Shown here: one piece after another, positions 1 through 5,318 of the stretch
How the letters are laid out: every line of letters begins with the position of its first letter
How positions within the stretch are numbered: the first letter of the stretch is position 1
DNA from: Candidatus Nanopelagicaceae bacterium
GTDB taxonomy: Bacteria > Actinomycetota > Actinomycetes > Nanopelagicales > Nanopelagicaceae
Length of the DNA: 5,318 nt
NCBI GenBank assembly: GCA_947478965.1
Contig: CANJXW010000053.1
Span: forward strand, 1 to 5,318
Reading direction: 5' to 3'
Translations under genes and position numbers: made by a program
The notes under the pieces: generated by a model
Databases searched by the model: none
Told to the model about the DNA's origin: nothing
Seen by the model: the letters and a program-made list of their open reading frames with translations, nothing else

Positions 1-1
1 A

Positions 2-1234
2 GGTCCAACTCTTGTTGTAATGGACCCTCGCGGGGCAGGCGCTTTGATTGCGGCAGCTCTCTATCGTGAACCGATGAGAGATATTTTCAGCATCGGCATA
101 ACTGGTACCAATGGAAAAACCACGGTCTCAACCCTGTTGTATCAAATCTTTTCACGTGTGGGCAGAGAGACTGGACTCATTGGCACTGTCGAAACACGTA
201 TCGGACGAGATCTGTATCCAAGCAAAAGAACTACGCCTGAGGCAACCGATCTCCAACCGTTAATTGCGTCGATGCGCGAGCAGCATATGCGCAACCTCGT
301 GATGGAAGTTTCGAGCCATGCGCTCAAGCTCAAGCGCGTTAAGGGTGCACATTTTAATTTCGTTGGCTTTACCAACTTGTCTCAAGATCATCTCGATTTT
401 CACGAATCGATGGACGATTATTTCGCAGCCAAATCTTCGCTCTTCACTTATGAATACGCAGACTCTGGCTTTATTAATATTGACGATGCACATGGCGAAC
501 TCTTATCTAAAAGTTGTGAAATTCCCGTCGTCACCCTTTCTCGCCATAACCATCAAGCGCAGTGGTATTTCGAGCGTTGCGAGATAGATGCACAGGGAGC
601 TCAGATTGCTATCCGAGGCACTGGTGGAATTCTCATTGAAACAAAGACGCAACTTCGCGGTGGCTACAACCTAGATAATTTGCTGATGGCGATTGCTATT
701 GCAAGTGAATCTGGCGTAGACCTTGTTGATATTGCATCGATTGTCCCCACACTTACCGGCGCCGTAGGCAGACTCGAATCAGTCTCGGTCGGTCAAGACT
801 TTGCAGCTTTCGTTGATTACGCACATACTCCAGATGCTGTATCAAACGTACTTGCCACTGCACGCGAGTTCACATCCGGAAAAGTTATTGCAGTTCTTGG
901 ATGCGGGGGAGACAGAGACGGTTCCAAGCGACCTCTCATGGGTAGTGCACTCATCTCTGGCTCAGATATTTCCATCTTCACAAGTGACAACCCGCGCTCT
1001 GAAGATCCAGAGAAAATCTTGCAAGAAATGGTCGGAGACCTTCTGATTACAGAACCATCAAAGGTCATCATCGATCGCCATGAGGCAATCACATATGCAG
1101 TTTCTTTAGCGAGAGCAGGAGATACGCTCTTGCTCCTTGGAAAAGGACATGAAAGCGGACAAGAGATCAACGGAGTTATTACTCCTTTTGATGATCGCCT
1201 AGTTCTTGCACAAGCTCTTGAGGCAAAGAAATGA
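2..1234 (+). CDS. murE: UDP-N-acetylmuramoyl-tripeptide synthetase MurE (meso-DAP adding), 5'-partial
   Basis: Cytoplasmic Mur ligase that adds meso-diaminopimelate to UDP-MurNAc-L-Ala-D-Glu using ATP. The frame is open to the left edge: bases 2-19 read GPTLVV and run straight into MDPRGAGAL, conserved at the end of the MurE N-terminal domain. The ATG at 20 is therefore internal, and about 90-100 N-terminal residues lie upstream, judging from the usual 490-530 residue length against 410 visible. Motifs seen: P-loop GTNGKTT (104-124), substrate-binding TTPE (230-241), EVSSHA (305-322), NLSQDHLDFH (374-403), the lysine of YFAAKSS (431-433) that is carbamylated in the family, DYAHTPD (815-835), GCGGDRDGSKRP (899-934), DNPR (986-997) and GKGHE (1139-1153). 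DNPR is the mDAP-selecting motif; Lys-adding enzymes differ there. The stop TGA overlaps the murF start. All catalytic motifs of the central and C-terminal domains are intact. Confidence 0.97.
   Translation, partial: GPTLVVMDPRGAGALIAAALYREPMRDIFSIGITGTNGKTTVSTLLYQIFSRVGRETGLIGTVETRIGRDLYPSKRTTPEATDLQPLIASMREQHMRNLVMEVSSHALKLKRVKGAHFNFVGFTNLSQDHLDFHESMDDYFAAKSSLFTYEYADSGFINIDDAHGELLSKSCEIPVVTLSRHNHQAQWYFERCEIDAQGAQIAIRGTGGILIETKTQLRGGYNLDNLLMAIAIASESGVDLVDIASIVPTLTGAVGRLESVSVGQDFAAFVDYAHTPDAVSNVLATAREFTSGKVIAVLGCGGDRDGSKRPLMGSALISGSDISIFTSDNPRSEDPEKILQEMVGDLLITEPSKVIIDRHEAITYAVSLARAGDTLLLLGKGHESGQEINGVITPFDDRLVLAQALEAKK
1220..1223 (+). promoter_or_regulatory. Ribosome binding site of murF
   Basis: GAGG lies 7 bases before the ATG at 1231, inside the last codons of murE. 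It supports this ATG as the murF start, together with the ATGA stop/start overlap that favours re-initiation by ribosomes finishing murE. Confidence 0.6.
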
Positions 1235-2640
1235 TTGCACTTTTAGCCTCTGAAATTGCTCGCATCGTTGGCGGAGAATTACATGGGGATGACGTGCTCA
1301 TCACCGAGCCACCCGTTTTTTCTTCGCAAGATGTAAAAGTTGGTTCGATATTCCTCGCCCTTGTCGGCGACAAAGCAGACGGCCATGACTTCATCGAAAG
1401 AGCATTTGAGAGTGGAGCTGCACTTGCCTTTGTAACTCGCAAAGTCGATCAACGTTGCATCGTTGTTCCTGATGTAACTGTTGCACTTGGCGCACTTGCC
1501 GCTCATGTGAGAGAAGCTCTTCATGGGCTAAATGTAATCGCCATTACTGGTTCCCAGGGTAAGACGACAGTGAAAGATCTCCTTGCACAGTTACTTATAA
1601 CTGTAGGTCCAACGGTTGCGCCTCTTGGCAATTTTAACAATGAACTTGGTGCACCCATCACGCTCCTTCAATCTACGCATGAAACGAAATTTTGCATCCT
1701 TGAAATGGGAGCGCGTCATCTTGGCGACATTGCCAACCTCTGTAAGATCGCGCGCCCTGATATCGGAGTTGTCCTAAAAGTTGGAAACGCGCATGTAGGT
1801 GAATTTGGTTCTCCTGAGGCTGTGGCTCAAACAAAGTCTGAAATGATTTCATCCCTCCAGTCAGATGCAATTGCAATCTTGGGCCTCTACGATGAATTCA
1901 CACCGAAGATGAGTTCGCTCCATGTTGGTCAGGTTATTACTTTTGGCGAGACGTCGAAAGCCAATATTCGCGCAACGGATGTTGAAATTCGAGAAGGTCG
2001 GGCACATTTTGATCTCGTTACTCCTTCTGGGCGAAGCGCTGTTGGGCTTCGTGTCGTAGGTATCCATCAAGTGGCAAATGCACTTGCCGTTGCAGCAATC
2101 GGCTCTGCGCTGGGTCTCTCACTCGACCTGATCGCTGGCTCGCTTTCAACCTCTGACATGCTGAGTAAATGGCGCATGGAAATTCACGAACTAAGTGACC
2201 TTCTTCTGATCAATGATTCCTACAACGCAAGTCCTGAAGCTGTTGAATCTGCGCTGCGTACCCTTGTCCTCTTTGCCCAGGAGCGTGGGGGGGAAGCGTG
2301 GGCCTTCCTAGGAAAAATGCAGGAACTCGGCGAGTCATCCACCCAAGAACATGCGCGAATTGGCACTCTTGCCTGCGAGATAGGAATTGACCACCTCGTC
2401 TGCATTGGAGCACCGGAGTTCGCCCGAGATATCTCTACCTCGAGCACCACAACGGTCCACCTATGTTTGGATCGAAGCGAAGCGCTCGATATCGCTCGAG
2501 ATTTAGCAAGGGGAGATGTAGTTCTTATTAAAGGTTCACGCTCGGAAGGTCTTGAACTTTTAGCGCAAGGTATTGAGAAACAGTGGATTTTGAGTTTAGA
2601 AGATCAAGAAGTTAACGACGGCGATGAGAGGAGAAAGTAA
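1231..2640 (+). CDS. murF: UDP-N-acetylmuramoyl-tripeptide--D-alanyl-D-alanine ligase MurF
   Basis: Cytoplasmic ATP-dependent ligase that joins D-Ala-D-Ala to UDP-MurNAc-tripeptide, completing the pentapeptide precursor. At 469 residues it is full length. Residues 1-100 form the substrate-binding domain, including VFSSQDVKVGSIFLAL. The central ATPase domain has P-loop GSQGKTT (107-113), NFNNELG (134-140), LEMGA (157-161), NAHVGEFGS (186-194), and K202 in QTKSEM at the position of the carbamylated lysine. It ends with HQVANALA (279-286), a variant of the usual HNxxNALA. The C-terminal domain has NDSYNASPEA (328-337), GKMQELGE (361-368) and KGSRSEGLE (434-442). These C-terminal motifs separate MurF from MurC, MurD and MurE. 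A charged tail (about 451-469, ending DERRK) extends past the last conserved helix, and its codons contain the mraY ribosome binding site. A run of seven G at 2287-2293 does not disturb the frame. The start is fixed by the ATGA overlap with murE. Confidence 0.97.
   Translation: MIALLASEIARIVGGELHGDDVLITEPPVFSSQDVKVGSIFLALVGDKADGHDFIERAFESGAALAFVTRKVDQRCIVVPDVTVALGALAAHVREALHGLNVIAITGSQGKTTVKDLLAQLLITVGPTVAPLGNFNNELGAPITLLQSTHETKFCILEMGARHLGDIANLCKIARPDIGVVLKVGNAHVGEFGSPEAVAQTKSEMISSLQSDAIAILGLYDEFTPKMSSLHVGQVITFGETSKANIRATDVEIREGRAHFDLVTPSGRSAVGLRVVGIHQVANALAVAAIGSALGLSLDLIAGSLSTSDMLSKWRMEIHELSDLLLINDSYNASPEAVESALRTLVLFAQERGGEAWAFLGKMQELGESSTQEHARIGTLACEIGIDHLVCIGAPEFARDISTSSTTTVHLCLDRSEALDIARDLARGDVVLIKGSRSEGLELLAQGIEKQWILSLEDQEVNDGDERRK
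2628..2633 (+). promoter_or_regulatory. Strong ribosome binding site of mraY
   Basis: GAGGAG, within the longer purine stretch GAGAGGAGAAAG, sits 7 bases before the ATG at 2641 and is the best Shine-Dalgarno match in the window. It is encoded in the last codons of murF (ERRK). With TAA directly adjoining ATG it fixes the mraY start. A CU-rich tract at 2677-2686 could pair with it (see findings). Confidence 0.75.
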
Positions 2641-3699
2641 ATGAGAGAAATTCTCGCAGCAGGATCGCTTGCTCTCTTCTTCTCTCTCTTTGGAACGCCA
2701 GCGCTTATCCGTATTCTGGCCCGCCGAGGGTACGGCCAAATTATTCGCGATGATGGCCCAACATCTCATCACACAAAACGCGGAACGCCGACTATGGGCG
2801 GAATAATAATTATTTTTGCAGCTGCAATCTCGTATCTCATTGCTCACCTTATTAGTGGAAATACCATGAGTGTTTCTGCATTGCTCGTGCTTGCACTTGT
2901 CTTCGCTCTGGGCTTTATTGGCTTTCTCGATGATTGGCTCAAAGTTTCTCGTCAAAAATCACTTGGCCTGACGGCTAAGCAGAAACTCTTTGGCCAAATA
3001 TTTTTCGCCTCTCTCTTTGGATATGCAGGCATTCAATTCCCAGATCGAGATGGGCTTTCTCCCATCTCATTAAATCTCTCGACTGTGCGAGATACATCTA
3101 TCAGCCTTGGCGTAGTTTTCGTAATTATCTGGGTTGCTTTTATGGTTACGGCAACAAGTAATGGAGTCAATCTCACCGATGGTTTAGATGGCCTTGCATC
3201 AGGCGCTGCAGTGATGACCTTCCTCGCCTTTATTTTAATTGGCGTATGGGAGTTCGGTCAGAGCTGTGCGGTCTCACCACTTGGCAATTGTTATGCAGTG
3301 CGCGATCCACTCGATCTGGCGGTGCTATCGGCATCCTTTGCCGGTGCATGTGCAGGATTTCTCTGGTGGAACGCATCGCCTGCAAAGATTTTTATGGGAG
3401 ATACCGGCTCACTAGCTCTAGGTGGCGCGCTAGCCGGCATTGCAACATCCCTTCGAATCGAATTATTGCTTATCCCGCTCGGCGGACTCTTTGTCATCAT
3501 TAGCGCATCCGTGATTATTCAAGTCCTCTACTTTAAAATAAGTGGTGGAAAACGAGTATTTAAGATGGCGCCGCTTCAACATCACTTTGAATTACTGGGT
3601 TGGGGTGAGGTAACGATCGTCATTCGCTTCTGGATTATTGCTGGTCTCTGTGTGGCAGCAGGACTCGGTCTCTTCTATGCCCAATGGGTTGCACAGTGA
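2641..3699 (+). CDS. mraY: Phospho-N-acetylmuramoyl-pentapeptide-transferase MraY
   Basis: Integral membrane enzyme that transfers phospho-MurNAc-pentapeptide from UDP to undecaprenyl phosphate, making lipid I, the first membrane step of peptidoglycan synthesis. At 352 residues it has normal length, with about ten hydrophobic segments (roughly 4-27, 52-72, 77-96, 114-132, 153-171, 184-203, 224-242, 255-270, 274-297, 328-347). Family motifs: KRGTPTMGG (46-54), the Asp pair of GFLDDWLK (D97, D98), [12 protein letters not shown] (173-184), [14 protein letters not shown] (244-257, with Mg-binding D254), and [11 protein letters not shown] (311-321), where the first His of the common HHH motif is Gln. 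The loop at 203-222 between segments 6 and 7, predicted outside the cytoplasm, carries Cys209 and Cys217 and resembles the actinobacterial form of the loop. The gene starts directly at the end of murF and ends in a 4-base overlap with the preferred murD start. Confidence 0.98.
   Translation: MREILAAGSLALFFSLFGTPALIRILARRGYGQIIRDDGPTSHHTKRGTPTMGGIIIIFAAAISYLIAHLISGNTMSVSALLVLALVFALGFIGFLDDWLKVSRQKSLGLTAKQKLFGQIFFASLFGYAGIQFPDRDGLSPISLNLSTVRDTSISLGVVFVIIWVAFMVTATSNGVNLTDGLDGLASGAAVMTFLAFILIGVWEFGQSCAVSPLGNCYAVRDPLDLAVLSASFAGACAGFLWWNASPAKIFMGDTGSLALGGALAGIATSLRIELLLIPLGGLFVIISASVIIQVLYFKISGGKRVFKMAPLQHHFELLGWGEVTIVIRFWIIAGLCVAAGLGLFYAQWVAQ
3686..3688 (+). promoter_or_regulatory. Weak ribosome binding site candidate of murD
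   Basis: GGG lies 7 bases before the GTG at 3696 and is only a minimal Shine-Dalgarno match. No purine-rich match precedes the alternative ATG at 3684 (upstream bases are CTCTTCTATGCCCA). This is mild support for GTG, and suggests murD relies mainly on coupling to mraY translation. Confidence 0.3.
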
Positions 3700-5102
3700 C
3701 CCTTTCAAAGCTCGAAGGTTTTTCCGGAAAGAAAATTCTTATCCTTGGTGCAGGTGTCACGGGGCAATCGTGCGCACGATTCTTGAAATCTCAAGGAGCC
3801 AAGATCGCACTTGCGGATGACCAACTTAGGCACCTAGAAGGCTTTGATGTTGTGCTTGCGAACTCCTGCAGAGTAGAAGATTGGGATCTGGTCCTTGTCT
3901 CACCGGGTTGGAAAGAGTCCCATCCTTTGATTGAATCTGCTCGATCACAAGGAATTGAGATTCTCAACGAGATCGATCTTGCATGGGGCCTTCGTGCATC
4001 GCGTGCTCCACAACAACGTTGGGTCGCAGTTACTGGAACAAATGGAAAGACAACAACTGTAGAGATGATTGCTGCGATGTTACGCGAAGGTGGTCTTTCT
4101 GCCATTGCTTGCGGCAACGTTGGCGAGACGGTCATTGATTGTGTTGAAAAGGGCGATCTCTACGATGTACTTGTATTAGAACTTTCCTCATTCCAATTGC
4201 ATTGGATGAAAGATCCAGAGTTTGTATCGGTGGCAATTCTCAATATCGCCGATGACCATATCGATTGGCATGGAAGTTTTGATAAGTATGCAGATGCCAA
4301 GGTTTCACTCCTTAGCCATACGGAATGCGCGATACTTAATGCGCAAGACCCTGAGGTCGTTACGCGAACTTCGCATTGGCGAGGTCAAAGAGTCTTTTAC
4401 TCACTTGATACTCCGGCACCTGGCGAAATTGGCGTTGTAGAAGAACTCCTTGTAGACCGCGCCTTCGTCGCAGATGCTCAAGAAGCTGCGATGTTGGCTG
4501 AGGTTATCGATGTTGTACCGACAGTTCCTCACAACGTCTCCAACGCTCTCGCTGCCAGCGGTATTGCTCGTTCACTTAATGTGAGCCCAGAGCTCATTCG
4601 CAGCGCACTTCAAAAATTTCAACTTGGACGCCATCGCATTGAGAAGGTTGCTGAGGCTGACGGCATTACATGGATCGATGATTCGAAGGCGACAAACCCT
4701 CATGCAGCAACAGCATCGCTCCTTTCGGCTCACTCGGTTATTTGGATTGCAGGTGGTTTGGCTAAAGGTGCTCACATGAGCGCCCTGATTGCTCGGACAC
4801 ATCCTCGCCTTAAAGCGGCAATTCTCATCGGCAAGGATCGCGACTTGATTACAAGTGAACTTCGCATGCAAGCGCCACATGTTGAAATATTTGAGATAGA
4901 TCCGCCCGTTGATTATGAAGTTGGCGGGCAATCCAATTCACTGATGGACAAAGTCGTTGAAAAAGCTATGGAGATCGCAGCTCCAGGAGATACCGTTTTG
5001 TTAGCTCCTGCGTGCGCTTCGATGGATCAATTTCTCTCCTACGGTGATCGTGGGGATAGGTTTGCAAGGGCAGTAAGAAAGGTGATGAAAGATGACAACT
5101 AA
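3696..5102 (+). CDS. murD: UDP-N-acetylmuramoyl-L-alanine--D-glutamate ligase MurD
   Basis: Cytoplasmic Mur ligase that adds D-Glu to UDP-MurNAc-L-Ala with ATP, the step before MurE. The GTG start gives 468 residues, a normal length. It is preferred because it makes a GTGA overlap with the mraY stop and begins [13 protein letters not shown], close to family N-termini. An ATG at 3684 would add four residues (MGCT). N-terminal Rossmann-like domain: ILGAGVTG (16-23) and VSPG (68-71). Central domain: P-loop GTNGKTTT (114-121), NVGE (141-144), ELSSFQL (162-168), [12 protein letters not shown] (183-194), Lys202 in YADAK (the carbamylated position) and [10 protein letters not shown] (278-287). C-terminal domain: GRHRIE (311-316), [10 protein letters not shown] (328-337), GGLAKG (353-358), [12 protein letters not shown] (435-446) and RGDRF (452-456). 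[15 protein letters not shown] and PACASMDQF identify MurD rather than another Mur ligase. No key residue is missing. The 3' end overlaps ftsW by 11 bases. Confidence 0.97.
   Translation: MTLSKLEGFSGKKILILGAGVTGQSCARFLKSQGAKIALADDQLRHLEGFDVVLANSCRVEDWDLVLVSPGWKESHPLIESARSQGIEILNEIDLAWGLRASRAPQQRWVAVTGTNGKTTTVEMIAAMLREGGLSAIACGNVGETVIDCVEKGDLYDVLVLELSSFQLHWMKDPEFVSVAILNIADDHIDWHGSFDKYADAKVSLLSHTECAILNAQDPEVVTRTSHWRGQRVFYSLDTPAPGEIGVVEELLVDRAFVADAQEAAMLAEVIDVVPTVPHNVSNALAASGIARSLNVSPELIRSALQKFQLGRHRIEKVAEADGITWIDDSKATNPHAATASLLSAHSVIWIAGGLAKGAHMSALIARTHPRLKAAILIGKDRDLITSELRMQAPHVEIFEIDPPVDYEVGGQSNSLMDKVVEKAMEIAAPGDTVLLAPACASMDQFLSYGDRGDRFARAVRKVMKDDN
5081..5085 (+). promoter_or_regulatory. Ribosome binding site of ftsW
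   Basis: GGTGA, in the context AAAGGTGA, lies 6 bases before the ATG at 5092 and inside the last codons of murD. It matches the 3' part of the consensus AAGGAGGTGA and supports ATG 5092 as the ftsW start. Confidence 0.6.
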
Positions 5103-5318
5103 AGTTCACCGCAGCGGAGTTCTTGCGCGGCCTATAACCTCTTTCTATATTCTTGTTGGCGCAACGGTTTCGCTATCTGTTCTGGGTCTGATTATGGTCT
5201 TCTCTTCCTCCTCGATCTACTCTCTTGAATCGAAAGGAACAACCTACGCGATAGTTCTTCGCCAATTAATTTTCCTCATTATTTCGGTACCCCTTGCACT
5301 GTATGTCTCGAGATTACC
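5092..5318 (+). CDS. ftsW: SEDS-family septal peptidoglycan polymerase FtsW, 3'-partial
   Basis: N-terminal 75 codons plus two bases of a SEDS-family membrane protein, cut by the right edge. FtsW polymerises lipid II into glycan strands at the septum together with its class B PBP partner (FtsI). The visible part has a short basic cytoplasmic N-terminus ([17 protein letters not shown]), a first transmembrane segment (about 18-37, FYILVGATVSLSVLGLIMVF), the serine-rich SSSSIYS that follows segment 1 in SEDS proteins, a short outside loop (ESKGTTY), and RQLIFLIISVPLALYV, the start of segment 2. The conserved catalytic Asp and later segments lie outside the window. This fragment could in principle be RodA, but the position directly after murD in a dcw cluster, and the LGLIMVFSSSS...RQL pattern, favour FtsW. 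It starts inside murD with an 11-base overlap in a different frame. Confidence 0.92.
   Translation, partial: MTTKVHRSGVLARPITSFYILVGATVSLSVLGLIMVFSSSSIYSLESKGTTYAIVLRQLIFLIISVPLALYVSRL

Noticed and set aside
817..1170. Antisense open frame of 117 codons within murE
   Set aside because: It is a shadow of the highly conserved DYAHTPD to GKGHE region on the + strand; nothing independent supports expression.
2672..2690. CT-rich low-complexity tract as a possible repeat or regulatory element
   Set aside because: It encodes the Leu/Ser/Phe-rich first transmembrane helix of MraY, which explains the composition; only its pairing with the ribosome binding site was kept, as a low-interest finding.
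2596..2955. Antisense open frame of 119 codons across the murF/mraY junction
   Set aside because: It lies opposite intact conserved genes, has no recognisable domain, and its composition (many Arg, Ser, Cys and Asn) is typical of a reverse shadow frame.
104..4058. Recurring TG(T/S)xGKTT coding segments in murE, murF and murD as a possible DNA repeat
   Set aside because: They are the P-loops of three paralogous Mur ligases; similarity is at the protein level and is old, with no extended nucleotide identity that would suggest recent duplication.
3791..4135. Antisense open frame of 114 codons within murD
   Set aside because: It is a shadow of the P-loop region of MurD with no recognisable fold or initiation signal.
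4572..4931. Antisense open frame of 119 codons within murD
   Set aside because: It runs opposite the conserved C-terminal domain of MurD, is rich in Cys and Arg without any motif, and shows no ribosome binding or context support.
1..5318. A novel system or accessory island hidden in the window
   Set aside because: All sequence is accounted for by five collinear, conserved essential genes with even base composition; no insertion, direct or inverted repeat, tRNA edge or foreign gene is visible.

Overview
The window is a contiguous, same-strand piece of the division and cell wall (dcw) cluster. In order it holds murE (5' end cut off by the window), murF, mraY, murD and ftsW (3' end cut off). 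Every base is coding on the + strand apart from the first base or two, and there are no RNA genes, mobile elements, CRISPR arrays or intergenic gaps.

Organism: the gene order murE-murF-mraY-murD-ftsW is the one found in many bacteria, including Actinobacteria. MraY has features I associate with actinobacterial (Streptomyces-like) MraY: an extracytoplasmic loop carrying [12 protein letters not shown], a [11 protein letters not shown] motif, and a C-terminus ending RFWII...[11 protein letters not shown] is about 47% (averaged over seven hand-counted lines), low for the phylum. Together these suggest a low-GC actinobacterium, for example the freshwater planktonic Nanopelagicales (acI) group. The phylum call is moderately secure and the order-level call is a guess. 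MurE carries DNPR, the meso-diaminopimelate recognition motif, so the peptidoglycan is predicted to be of the mDAP type.

Layout: murE ends at 1234 and overlaps murF by 4 bases (ATGA). murF (1231-2640) ends in TAA directly against the ATG of mraY (2641-3699). mraY ends in a GTGA overlap with the likely GTG start of murD (3696-5102), with an alternative ATG at 3684. murD overlaps ftsW (from 5092) by 11 bases. Each junction has zero or negative spacing, so the five genes are almost certainly co-transcribed and translationally coupled. No promoter or terminator is visible; both should lie outside the window.

How the genes work together: MurD adds D-Glu to UDP-MurNAc-L-Ala, MurE adds meso-DAP, and MurF adds D-Ala-D-Ala, giving UDP-MurNAc-pentapeptide in the cytoplasm. 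MraY moves phospho-MurNAc-pentapeptide onto undecaprenyl phosphate to make lipid I at the inner face of the membrane. After MurG (not in the window) makes lipid II and it is flipped, FtsW polymerises it at the division septum. I found no undescribed system. The findings are residue-level and junction-level details of a conserved locus.
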